Source: Desulfobacteraceae bacterium (GTDB taxonomy: Bacteria > Desulfobacterota > Desulfobacteria > Desulfobacterales > UBA11574). From it: DNA of 8,158 nucleotides. Shown one piece after another: positions 1 through 7,958 of this stretch. The notes under the pieces were generated by a model that was not told where the DNA came from, made no database searches, and saw only the letters and a program-made list of their open reading frames with translations. Positions within the stretch are counted from its first letter, which is position 1. Each line of letters begins with the position of its first letter. The stretch spans positions 1 through 8,158 of the forward strand of contig JAOUGB010000084.1 in the NCBI GenBank assembly GCA_029857875.1, written 5' to 3'. The translations under genes and the position numbers were made by a program.

Positions 1-25
1 TAATGGGTTCGTATATGTGAAGCAT
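1..25 (-). CDS. Possible start of the next gene after rodA (partial, runs off the window)
   Basis: An ATG lies 7 bp past the rodA stop codon and reads M-L-H-I-Y-E-P-I before the window ends. The short gap suits another gene of the same transcript. No convincing Shine-Dalgarno site is visible, so it would depend on coupling to rodA. The peptide resembles the first residues of old yellow enzyme-type NADH:flavin oxidoreductases, which often begin with a phrase like LFEPI. Eight residues are too few for identification, and the ATG could be chance. Confidence 0.25.
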
Positions 26-32
26 CTTGTGG

Positions 33-1136
33 CTATTCAGCAAGGAAGCGTCTCATGCTGATGTTCAGCAAAAGGCCGACACAAATCATTGTGGTAATGA
101 CCGATGAACCGCCGTAACTGATAAACGGCAGCGTCACACCGACAATCGGCATCAGCCCCATTGTCATGGCGATATTGATAAAAACTTGCCAGAAGATCAT
201 TGCGGTAACCCCGACAGCGATAATGGTACCAAAGGGCTCTCGGCACCGATACGCAATATTCAATCCCCAAATGATAAAAATCAAAAACAGGCATAACAGA
301 ATAAAAGCACCGATAAATCCCCATTCCTCGGCCAAAACAGAAAAAATAAAATCCGTGTGTTGTTCAGGTAAAAAGGCGAGTGCGTTTTGAGTTCCTTTTA
401 AAAACCCCTTGCCGGAAATCATACCCGAACCGATGGCAATTTTGGATTGTATAACGTGATAACCGGCACCCAGTGGATCACGGTCCGGATCTAAAAATGT
501 CAATATCCGCCGCTTTTGGTATCCTTTTAAAAAAAACCAAACCAAAGGAACTGCTATGGTACACGAAGTGATGATACATAAAAGCGAACGTCTTTCAATT
601 TTTACAAAGACTGTCATTGAACCGGCAATTAAAAGCACAATCATGCCTGTACCCAAATCCGGTTGTTTAACAATTAATATAAAAGGAATTATTGCCAATA
701 CAAAGGGGGTAAACAGCTCACGCAAATTTAATCCTCCGATATTGGCATGTTTGGAATAATATCTTGCCAGAATGATGATGACAGCGATTTTGGCAAGTTC
801 CGACGGTTGAATTGAAACAGGCCCCATCATAATCCAGCGCCGTGCCCCTGCCACATATTTGCCGAACAGCAATACATATAATAAAAGGAACATACACATT
901 GCATAGATGACAGGGGCCCATCGATCCAACAACTTGTAATTAATGAAAAGAGAAAAAATCATTGCTGCCAGTCCGATGCAATACCAGACCAGTTGCTTAA
1001 AATACAGTATTTTTTGCGGTCCTGCCGTTGATGATGTGGCTGCACTATAGAGTGCTAAAAGCCCCATGGATACAATTAAAAACGTCAGCCCAAGTAGGCC
1101 CCAGTCAAAATGTTTTACAAATCTGCGATCGATCAT
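33..1136 (-). CDS. rodA: RodA, SEDS-family peptidoglycan glycosyltransferase of the elongasome
   Basis: RodA is the inner-membrane SEDS polymerase that builds glycan strands from lipid II, working with PBP2 during lateral wall growth. The protein is 367 aa, normal for RodA, with about ten hydrophobic segments spread along its length. SEDS signatures are present in order: ARRW (98-101), QPSELAK (110-116), KQPDLGT (157-163), the block LPEQHTDFIF (256-265) and PFISYGGSS (337-345). Asp262 in HTDFIF corresponds to the Asp essential for polymerisation in characterised RodA proteins. Pairing with mrdA argues for RodA over FtsW or SpoVE. The ATG is used as start because it gives the normal MIDRR-type N-terminus, but its Shine-Dalgarno site is weak and an in-frame TTG lies 12 bp upstream, so the start is not fully settled. 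It is the last rod gene of the operon, 34 bp after mrdA. Confidence 0.96.
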   Translation of the reverse strand: MIDRRFVKHFDWGLLGLTFLIVSMGLLALYSAATSSTAGPQKILYFKQLVWYCIGLAAMIFSLFINYKLLDRWAPVIYAMCMFLLLYVLLFGKYVAGARRWIMMGPVSIQPSELAKIAVIIILARYYSKHANIGGLNLRELFTPFVLAIIPFILIVKQPDLGTGMIVLLIAGSMTVFVKIERRSLLCIITSCTIAVPLVWFFLKGYQKRRILTFLDPDRDPLGAGYHVIQSKIAIGSGMISGKGFLKGTQNALAFLPEQHTDFIFSVLAEEWGFIGAFILLCLFLIFIIWGLNIAYRCREPFGTIIAVGVTAMIFWQVFINIAMTMGLMPIVGVTLPFISYGGSSVITTMICVGLLLNISMRRFLAE

Positions 1137-1170
1137 TTTTGTTGCAATCCATTATGTTCTTTTTTGTGTA

Positions 1171-3033
1171 CTACTGGTGACTAGCAACTTTCAGTTTGTC
1201 GGGTTCTGAGTTTTCATCCTGTCCAAAATAAGTTTTAATGATCTCCCTTGCGATGGGCGCCGCCGCGCTTGATCCATGACCACCATGCTCTACAATGACA
1301 GAAACTGCTATTTTAGGATCATCAGATGGCGCATAAGCAACAAACCATGCATGCGATTTTAGCCGGTGTGACAATTCTTCTTCAGACAGACCGCGCTCTT
1401 TGCTGCGCCCAACCACCTGGGCAGTCCCTGTTTTTCCACTGATATCGAGGCCCTCGACGCGGGCAATCCATGCGGTCCCTTTTGGATTGTTAACAACCTC
1501 TTTCAGGCCCTCTTTTATAATCTCCAATGTTTGCTTACTAACAGGCAGCTTGCCGGCCAACTGCTTTTTGCTTTCAAGAATGACCGATCCTTCCGGCGAA
1601 TAGACAGACTTGAGTATTAAAGGCTTGAACATTTTTCCGCCATTTGCCACTGCTGATGTGAAAACAAGCATCTGCATGGGTGTTACAAGATCATAGCCTT
1701 GTCCAATGGCAACCGAGAGAGTTTCTCCCCCCTGCCAGGCAACACCGGTACGACGCTTTTTCCATTCTGCCGTCGGAATGAGCCCCGCTGCTTCGTGATC
1801 CAGGTCGATCCCGGTAGGCGATCCCAAACCAGAAGCAATGGCGTACATTGACAAACGATCTATGCCCAGCTTCTGGCCGACTTGATAGAAATAGACGTCA
1901 CAGGATTCAGTCAGCGCTTTGATCACATTGACGCTGTCGTGACCTGAAGGCTTCCAGCATCTGTAAACCCGATTCCCATATTTATAATATCCAGGGCAAT
2001 AAAAGGTCGTATTTTTATCGATAACGCCTTCCTCGAGGGCCGCAATTGCGGTAATGATTTTAAAGGTGGATGCCGGAGGATACTCACCATGGATAACCTT
2101 GTTTTCCAACGGTCTTAACGGGTTGGAAATTAAAACGTCCCACTGCTCATGCGACATGCCGTCAACAAAGATATTCTGGTCAAACGAAGGAGAACTTGCC
2201 AAGGCAAGGATTTGGCCTGTTTGAGGATCCATGGCCGCCACGGCGCCGGCGACACCTTTTAATAGCGCTTCAGCCTTTTTCTGAACACGCAAATCGATTG
2301 TCAGATAAAGGTTCTGCCCCGACTGGGCGTCGACTGTTTTTAAAATTCTAACCACCTGTCCCATGACATCGACTTCAACCTGGCGCCCCCCTCTTTTTCC
2401 CTGAAGGAAAGACTCAAATATTTTTTCGATTCCAAACTTCCCGATATAATCGCCAACCGTATACCCTGGATATTCTTCCGAATTCAGTTCATCAGCGTTT
2501 ATCTCGCTCAAATACCCGATGAGATGAGCGGCCGTCTGTCGCTCTATGTAGTGTCGGCGAGGTTTTACTTCGACAACAACCCCTGGAAGATCGAATTTTC
2601 GCACCTCGATGGCAGCCAAAGCATCCCGCCCGATATCCTTTTTCAAAAGTATCGGTTTATAGGATGAAACCGTTTTGTCGTTCTCGATCTTTGACATCAG
2701 TTCAGATTCAGGAACATTGATGTATTTAGACAATTTTTTGACAGTCTGTTCAACCGGTTTGGCATCTTTTAACACAATGTTAAGATCGAAAGCCGGTCGA
2801 TTATCAACCAGCAGTATTCCATTACGATCAAAAATCATTCCTCTGGATGGATCTGTACTTTGCAGGCGAATACAATTGTTTTCCGATAATCGCCTTAACT
2901 CCTCACCATTAATCACCTGAAGATAAAACAAACGTAAAAAAATCAGACAAAAGGTTCCTGCAACACAAAACGCTATTCTAACCAGTCGTTGTTTGTACCA
3001 ATCCTGATCTGCAGTTTTTAAATATTTGGTCAA
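1171..3033 (-). CDS. mrdA: Penicillin-binding protein 2 (MrdA), elongasome peptidoglycan DD-transpeptidase
   Basis: PBP2 crosslinks the glycan made by RodA and is the target of mecillinam-type beta-lactams. The 620-aa product has a single N-terminal membrane anchor (about 17-40), a class B PBP dimerisation/pedestal region (SRGMIFDRNG at 63-72; GKFGIEKIFE at 198-207) and a C-terminal transpeptidase domain. The catalytic motifs are S322-T-F-K325, S377-C-D379 (the Asp-containing form of SxN typical of PBP2) and K534-T-G536. Cys346, Cys359, His365 and Cys378 near the active site look like a metal site. The start codon is TTG, supported by a well-spaced GAGGA Shine-Dalgarno site; the first internal ATG codons would remove the anchor. 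It lies 53 bp after mreD and 34 bp before rodA. Its place between mreD and rodA makes PBP2 far more likely than FtsI. Confidence 0.97.
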   Translation of the reverse strand: MTKYLKTADQDWYKQRLVRIAFCVAGTFCLIFLRLFYLQVINGEELRRLSENNCIRLQSTDPSRGMIFDRNGILLVDNRPAFDLNIVLKDAKPVEQTVKKLSKYINVPESELMSKIENDKTVSSYKPILLKKDIGRDALAAIEVRKFDLPGVVVEVKPRRHYIERQTAAHLIGYLSEINADELNSEEYPGYTVGDYIGKFGIEKIFESFLQGKRGGRQVEVDVMGQVVRILKTVDAQSGQNLYLTIDLRVQKKAEALLKGVAGAVAAMDPQTGQILALASSPSFDQNIFVDGMSHEQWDVLISNPLRPLENKVIHGEYPPASTFKIITAIAALEEGVIDKNTTFYCPGYYKYGNRVYRCWKPSGHDSVNVIKALTESCDVYFYQVGQKLGIDRLSMYAIASGLGSPTGIDLDHEAAGLIPTAEWKKRRTGVAWQGGETLSVAIGQGYDLVTPMQMLVFTSAVANGGKMFKPLILKSVYSPEGSVILESKKQLAGKLPVSKQTLEIIKEGLKEVVNNPKGTAWIARVEGLDISGKTGTAQVVGRSKERGLSEEELSHRLKSHAWFVAYAPSDDPKIAVSVIVEHGGHGSSAAAPIAREIIKTYFGQDENSEPDKLKVASHQ

Positions 3034-3043
3034 AGCGTTCCTC
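3031..3043 (-). promoter_or_regulatory. Shine-Dalgarno site and TTG start codon of mrdA
   Basis: GAGGA at 3043-3039 is followed by 5 bases and then TTG at 3033-3031. This good ribosome-binding site decides the start of mrdA at a TTG codon, just ahead of the predicted membrane anchor. The 53-bp gap after mreD means mrdA is not directly coupled to mreD by stop-start overlap, unlike mreC/mreD. Confidence 0.75.
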
Positions 3044-3086
3044 AGCGAAATGTTTTTGTTGAATCCTTTTTAATCTCAATGGAGGT

Positions 3087-3602
3087 TTAATTTTTCTTAA
3101 TAAATATTTCCTTGAACCATCCATCCCACCGCCGATGTGAGTAATTAAAGAACATCAGAAAAAGCGGGCCGGTGAATAATGCCCATAAAACTTGTACGAA
3201 AATTGTGCTCACAATTGCTTCAAAGATCCGTGGACTTTGTTCAAACATGGCACTGATTCCAATGAATATAAAATTCTCCATTAACACTCCCGCAGCAACA
3301 ACAAATGGCAAAAGCAGGCTGTCACCGACATGCAGAAAGGTTATTGCCCATCGGACGCCAACAAACAGCCATACATAGGCTGTTAAATAGAGACCCAAAG
3401 GCCCTCCGGAAATGATATCCATGAAAAAGCCAAAAATAAAAACAATGACCATGCTTTCACGAACGGAACGGAAGATACTTAAATAAATAATAAAGGGGGT
3501 TAAAAGATCATAGAATCTTTCAAATAAAGGGATATAGGGCATAACTGTCGTCTGAATGACGATCAGACAAAGGCATATAAAAATATGTAAGAAATACGTC
3601 AT
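3087..3602 (-). CDS. mreD: MreD, integral membrane rod shape-determining protein
   Basis: MreD is a small inner-membrane member of the rod complex that works with MreC to regulate PBP2-RodA. The product is 171 aa, typical of the family, and nearly all hydrophobic with five or six membrane segments (about 4-24, 33-47, 50-65, 71-90, 97-118 and 128-153). The conserved MreD stretch GFFMDIISGGPLGLY lies at 58-72. The C-terminus is short and basic (ending IKKN). Its ATG overlaps the mreC stop codon in an ATGA (3599-3602), and no strong independent Shine-Dalgarno site is seen, so translational coupling to mreC is likely. MreD proteins are weakly conserved, but the motif and position leave little doubt. 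Confidence 0.93.
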   Translation of the reverse strand: MTYFLHIFICLCLIVIQTTVMPYIPLFERFYDLLTPFIIYLSIFRSVRESMVIVFIFGFFMDIISGGPLGLYLTAYVWLFVGVRWAITFLHVGDSLLLPFVVAAGVLMENFIFIGISAMFEQSPRIFEAIVSTIFVQVLWALFTGPLFLMFFNYSHRRWDGWFKEIFIKKN

Positions 3603-4435
3603 TGCTCAGGCTCAAATTGTTTCTTTTTCGGGTTCATTACAATCAGAACCTCTTCAAGTTTTTCAAAATCAACATATGGTGTCACGGTCACTTCCTGAAA
3701 TATCCCGGATTTTGGCTTGAAGACGGCCGAAACATATCCTACGGCAAGCCCCTTTGGAAAAACACCATCCAACCCGGATGAAATGACGATATCACCTATT
3801 TCAATATCATGTTTACGCAATACATATTTAAAAAGGCATTGTCCTACCATACCACCTTTGATGATGCCTCGCGCTCTGTCATTTTGTACCAATGCATCCA
3901 CCGCGCTGTTATGATCGATAATCAACAACACTTTAGAATAATTGGTGGATACATCTGTGACCTGCCCCGCGATTCCTTTGGGAACCACCACAGCCATACC
4001 TGTTTCAACCCCGTCGTTTTTGCCTTTATCGATAAGAACGGTTTTAAACCAGGGGGAAGGATCCTTGCCGATGACTTCGGCTGAAAGGACGCGATCTGTT
4101 ATCGTCTTTTCAAAATTCAGCAAATTTCGAAGACGGGAATTGGAAAGTTTAAGTTCTTTGAGCTTGATGTTGTTTCCAAAAGCTTTGTTTAACGCTTTTC
4201 GATAATTATCATTCTCTTTGGCGACATTAACCACAAAGAAATAATGTCTCCAAATATCTCTTACAAAACGGATAGAACTGGTGGAAGCTTTCTGAAAAGG
4301 GGCGATTAAAGAAGTAGCAATCCGTCCGGGTCTATAATAAGAAACATAACGGCGATTGAAAACAGAAAGGAGTATGATGTTGACAGCAATCAGAACGATC
4401 ACACCAACAATCATTACCATCTTTTTCGAAAACAT
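3599..4435 (-). CDS. mreC: MreC, periplasmic rod shape-determining protein
   Basis: MreC is a bitopic inner-membrane protein whose periplasmic domain binds and activates PBP2. The 278-aa sequence has a short cytoplasmic N-terminus (MFSKK), a membrane segment at about 7-26, a helical coiled-coil region at about 70-108 and the paired beta-barrel MreC core from about 115 to 267. Family-like stretches are AEVIGKDPSPWFKTVLIDKG (119-138) and ISSGLDGVFPKGLAVGYV (218-235). The tail is short and charged (KKKQFEPEQ). It begins 4 bp after the mreB stop codon and overlaps mreD by four bases. No clear Shine-Dalgarno site precedes it, so reinitiation after mreB is likely. Length and domain order are normal. 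Confidence 0.95.
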   Translation of the reverse strand: MFSKKMVMIVGVIVLIAVNIILLSVFNRRYVSYYRPGRIATSLIAPFQKASTSSIRFVRDIWRHYFFVVNVAKENDNYRKALNKAFGNNIKLKELKLSNSRLRNLLNFEKTITDRVLSAEVIGKDPSPWFKTVLIDKGKNDGVETGMAVVVPKGIAGQVTDVSTNYSKVLLIIDHNSAVDALVQNDRARGIIKGGMVGQCLFKYVLRKHDIEIGDIVISSGLDGVFPKGLAVGYVSAVFKPKSGIFQEVTVTPYVDFEKLEEVLIVMNPKKKQFEPEQ

Positions 4436-4439
4436 GTAT

Positions 4440-5489
<1,050 letters not shown>

Positions 5490-5620
5490 TCATCTTCACA
5501 CGCTAAATGTTTACATGTCTGTTTGTTTTAATATTATTTACAATCTTTGAAATATGCCTGATGTTAAAAGATGTTATAAAATGTTTTAAACTATCAAAAT
5601 CGGTTTATAATGACAAGAGA

Positions 5621-5629
5621 ATTATCACA
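5621..5629 (-). promoter_or_regulatory. Candidate extended -10 promoter of mreB
   Basis: On the minus strand TGT followed by GATAAT (5626-5621) matches an extended -10 element, five of six bases of TATAAT plus the upstream TG. No good -35 box lies 16-18 bp upstream; that stretch is the 19-bp tandem repeat, so an activator or the extended -10 would have to compensate. The implied start near 5614 gives a leader of about 130 bases before mreB. I saw no stable hairpin or riboswitch-like structure in that leader. Confidence 0.35.
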
Positions 5630-5664
5630 GTATCCATCTTTTTGAACAGTATCCATCTTTTTGA
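5627..5664. repeat. Perfect tandem 19-bp direct repeat upstream of mreB
   Basis: The unit ACAGTATCCATCTTTTTGA (plus strand) occurs at 5627-5645 and again at 5646-5664 with no spacer and no mismatch. It lies between the hydrolase gene and mreB, touching the candidate -10 box of mreB. It could be a pair of protein-binding sites or a recent slippage duplication. Confidence 0.85.
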
Positions 5665-5724
5665 TTGGAGTACGTGATTTTAACAAATGGTATCAGAATT
5701 GGTTTTAAGCAATATTTGTGCCAA

Positions 5725-6813
5725 TTAACACTTTGGTGATCTGTCAACCACAAAATTTTCCATGACCGCATCATGTAATTTCGGTCTGAAGGCTTTTATC
5801 CGGTTATTATCCCGGGACGGATGGATGCGATTGGTCAACAGAATAACAACAATTGCTCGATCCAGATCCATCCAAAAAGATGTACCGGTGAATCCAAGAT
5901 GTCCCACGGTTCTTTTTGAAAAATACCGGCCGCAACTCGAGCCCTTTGAAGATGGGGTGTCAAAACCAAGTGCCCGGCCGACATGTTTGTTTCGATGTAA
6001 AAAGCGTTGCGTTAAATCAATATCAAAAACCCCTGTTGAAACAGACCCCCGATTTACAGCCATCAGTTCGGACAGAAGATCAAAAACACCCCCGGCGGTC
6101 CCGAAAAGGCCGGCATGCCCTTCGATGCCGCCCACCGAATATGCATTATCATCATGAACAACACCCTCCAAAAGTATGCCCCGCCACGGACATCTCTCGG
6201 TAGCGGCAAATTCTGCAACAGGTGGCTTTTTATCAACCGGCAAAAAAAATAGCGTCTTAAGGCCTAAAGGGTGATAAATATTTTCCGTAACAAAACGATC
6301 CAGACGAATTCCTGCCAGCTCTTCGATCACCCAGCACAGCACCATAAATCCGAGGTCGCTGTATACCACCTGATGGCCGGGAGAATGGATCAGCGGTTCT
6401 TTGATCAGACATTCCCTTAAGGCATCTTTTCTCTGCCCAGGTTCTATTTTTTTTACCAATTCATAATAGGGACGATAATCCGGTAATCCTGAGTTATGAT
6501 ACAGCAGATTTTCTACCCGGATCTTTTCTTTGTCGGTGTTTTTAAATAAAGGTAAAATGGACCCAAGATGGTCCTTTAAGGTCAACCTGGATTGTCGGAT
6601 CAGCTCCATGACTGCAAGGGCCGTGGCTAGTGGTTTTGTCAGAGACGCTAGATCGAAAACCGTTTCCTTGCTCATTTTACGACCGGAAAAAAGATTGGCA
6701 TCACCGTAAGCTTCAAAAAAAACAATGTTGCGATCCAGCGAAACCAAAAGAACCCCGCCGGGAAACACATTGTTTGCAACGGCATCTTCCATCAAACGAT
6801 CAACGTGCTTCAT
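5725..6813 (-). CDS. Serine hydrolase of the beta-lactamase (S12) fold, AmiE/YbbE-like
   Basis: The 362-aa product has the three active-site elements of the class C beta-lactamase fold: S57-L-T-K60, Y151-S-D153 and H305-L-G. Around them are stretches typical of the Bacillus AmiE (YbbE) group, which cleaves MurNAc from the peptide: VFDLASLTKPLAT (52-64), GVVHDDNAYSVGGIEGHAGL (217-236), and GFTGTSFWMDLD (307-318) followed by LTNRIHPSRDNN (326-337). The start is fixed because an in-frame stop codon lies 15 bp upstream of the ATG. The protein therefore has no signal peptide or lipobox and should be cytoplasmic. It follows ldcA by 64 bp on the same strand, which supports a role in muropeptide recycling. 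Family membership is clear; the substrate is inferred, and a general esterase or D-aminopeptidase remains possible. Confidence 0.82.
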   Translation of the reverse strand: MKHVDRLMEDAVANNVFPGGVLLVSLDRNIVFFEAYGDANLFSGRKMSKETVFDLASLTKPLATALAVMELIRQSRLTLKDHLGSILPLFKNTDKEKIRVENLLYHNSGLPDYRPYYELVKKIEPGQRKDALRECLIKEPLIHSPGHQVVYSDLGFMVLCWVIEELAGIRLDRFVTENIYHPLGLKTLFFLPVDKKPPVAEFAATERCPWRGILLEGVVHDDNAYSVGGIEGHAGLFGTAGGVFDLLSELMAVNRGSVSTGVFDIDLTQRFLHRNKHVGRALGFDTPSSKGSSCGRYFSKRTVGHLGFTGTSFWMDLDRAIVVILLTNRIHPSRDNNRIKAFRPKLHDAVMENFVVDRSPKC

Positions 6814-6877
6814 CGTCCCATCGCACTATATAATATTTTCGATAAAGGTATCCATCGCCATATATTTTTTTCACCAC

Positions 6878-7798
6878 TCATGCCACCGTAGCAGGTTCAT
6901 GAAACAACAATCGTTTTTTATCGGTATCCAGCATCGCGCCCAGCCCCATTGGAATTGTCAGATTATGTTTTCCATGGCCCAAGTCAAAGCCGACCGAAAT
7001 CGGAATATCCGCATCCTCAAATATATTGTCAAAAATTTCGACGATCTCATTTAAATGGCCACATTCTTTAAACGCGCCAAGAATCAGGCCGGCAATACCG
7101 TTGAAACATCCGGCCAGTTTCATCTGTGTCAACATTCTGTCGATTCTGTAGGGCATTTCTCCCACATCCTCAAGGAGCAGAATCTTTCCCCTAAAATTCG
7201 GAGCATAAGACGTTCCCACCAGATGACACAGCGTGGTCAGGTTCCCTCCGGTCAAAATCCCTGAACACACACCCGGTTTGATCACCCTACCGTCTTCAGG
7301 AATCAGTTCAAGCGGCGCATCGGATGTCAGGGCCGTTTTCATGGCCATGATGGTCTTTTCAGTGGCATTTGCCAGGGTGGTCACCACAGGTCCGTGAAAG
7401 GTAACCAGACCGTATTGGTCGTAAAGCACGGACAGCAGCGCCGAGATATCGCTGAACCCCAAAAAGATTTTGGGATGCTTTAGAATGGTTTCAAAATCGA
7501 GAAAAGGAAGAATGCGCATGCTTCCATATCCGCCCCGGGCACAAACAATTGCCTGAACAGATGGATCGGCAAACAGACGATTCACCTGATCCGCCCGTTG
7601 GATGTCGGTTCCGGCTAAAAAACCATGTTTTTGAAAAATACCTTCATCAAAAAACGTTCGAAACCCCATGGATTCCAGAACGGTTTTCCCTTTCATGAAT
7701 TTTTCCGGATCAAACGGACCTGCCGGCGCAACAATGCCGATGGTGTCGCCCGGCTTCAGGCGAGGGGGCCTGACAGACTTATTGTCCTTGCTCAGCAT
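6878..7798 (-). CDS. ldcA: LD-carboxypeptidase, S66 family (LdcA-like muramoyltetrapeptide carboxypeptidase)
   Basis: S66 enzymes remove the terminal D-Ala from the tetrapeptide of recycled muropeptides in the cytoplasm. The 306-aa product has the normal length and the expected Ser-Glu-His triad: Ser116 in GFSDIS (114-119), Glu210 in LLLEDVGE (207-214) and His275 in DLGHGKHNL (272-280). Other family stretches are PGDTIGIVAPAGP (16-28), ARGGYGSMRILP (87-98) and GGNLTTLCHLVGT (184-196). There is no signal peptide. The ATG has a strong Shine-Dalgarno site, GGAG at 7807-7804, five bases upstream. It is the first gene of a likely two-gene unit with the AmiE-like hydrolase and has its own promoter. 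Some S66 members are instead microcin-immunity (MccF) proteins; the peptidoglycan context favours the carboxypeptidase role. Confidence 0.9.
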   Translation of the reverse strand: MLSKDNKSVRPPRLKPGDTIGIVAPAGPFDPEKFMKGKTVLESMGFRTFFDEGIFQKHGFLAGTDIQRADQVNRLFADPSVQAIVCARGGYGSMRILPFLDFETILKHPKIFLGFSDISALLSVLYDQYGLVTFHGPVVTTLANATEKTIMAMKTALTSDAPLELIPEDGRVIKPGVCSGILTGGNLTTLCHLVGTSYAPNFRGKILLLEDVGEMPYRIDRMLTQMKLAGCFNGIAGLILGAFKECGHLNEIVEIFDNIFEDADIPISVGFDLGHGKHNLTIPMGLGAMLDTDKKRLLFHEPATVA

Positions 7799-7832
7799 GT
7801 CATCTCCGTTTTTTACAAACGACGTTGATTGA

Positions 7833-7861
7833 ATAAAACGTTCTTTTTATGCAATCGTCAA
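7833..7861 (-). promoter_or_regulatory. Candidate sigma70-type promoter of ldcA
   Basis: On the minus strand TTGACG (7861-7856) is followed after exactly 17 bp by TTTTAT (7838-7833), five and four matches to the consensus boxes. Transcription would start near 7826, giving a leader of about 28 bases that holds the GGAG ribosome-binding site. It would probably drive both ldcA and the hydrolase gene. Confidence 0.55.
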
Positions 7862-7883
7862 CATAATTTTGACACTATGTTGA
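7858..7883. promoter_or_regulatory. Candidate operator: 8-bp inverted repeat over the ldcA -35 box
   Basis: TCAACATA (7858-7865) and TATGTTGA (7876-7883) are perfect inverted copies separated by 10 bp, so the half-site centres are 18 bp apart. The left copy overlaps the -35 box of the ldcA promoter. A third copy of the 7-bp core CAACATA is at 7903-7909, in the same orientation as the first and 44 bp from it. This layout suits a dimeric repressor or activator, but the sequence is AT-rich and chance is possible. Confidence 0.35.
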
Positions 7884-7958
7884 AATATCTTATAAATTAT
7901 CCCAACATATCGTACCCAACCAAATACTCACCAATTTTCACGCAAGATTCAGGTCATA

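Noticed and set aside
5593..5616. TTGTCA (minus strand, 5616-5611) as a -35 box for mreB
   Set aside because: No acceptable -10 box lies 16-18 bp downstream; the nearest TATAAC is much too far away.
5697..5726. AATTGG...CCAATT inverted repeat after the hydrolase gene as a terminator
   Set aside because: The stem is only 6 bp and AT-rich with an 18-base loop, and no T run follows on the minus strand. I see no terminator here, so readthrough into mreB is possible.
5762..6157. Plus-strand open frame of 131 codons
   Set aside because: It is antisense to the serine hydrolase, whose active-site motifs confirm the minus strand as coding; the plus-strand product resembles nothing I know.
6831..6836. 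TATTAT-like -10 box between ldcA and the hydrolase gene
   Set aside because: No -35 box is found at a proper distance, and the AT-rich 64-bp gap would give such matches by chance; co-transcription with ldcA is simpler.
6848..6856. Third occurrence of GTATCCATC, a core shared with the 19-bp repeat upstream of mreB
   Set aside because: Only 9 bases match and the flanks differ, so this is most likely coincidence.
6725..7054. Plus-strand open frame of 109 codons spanning the hydrolase-ldcA junction
   Set aside because: It overlaps the ends of two well-supported genes on the other strand and has no Shine-Dalgarno site or recognisable motif.
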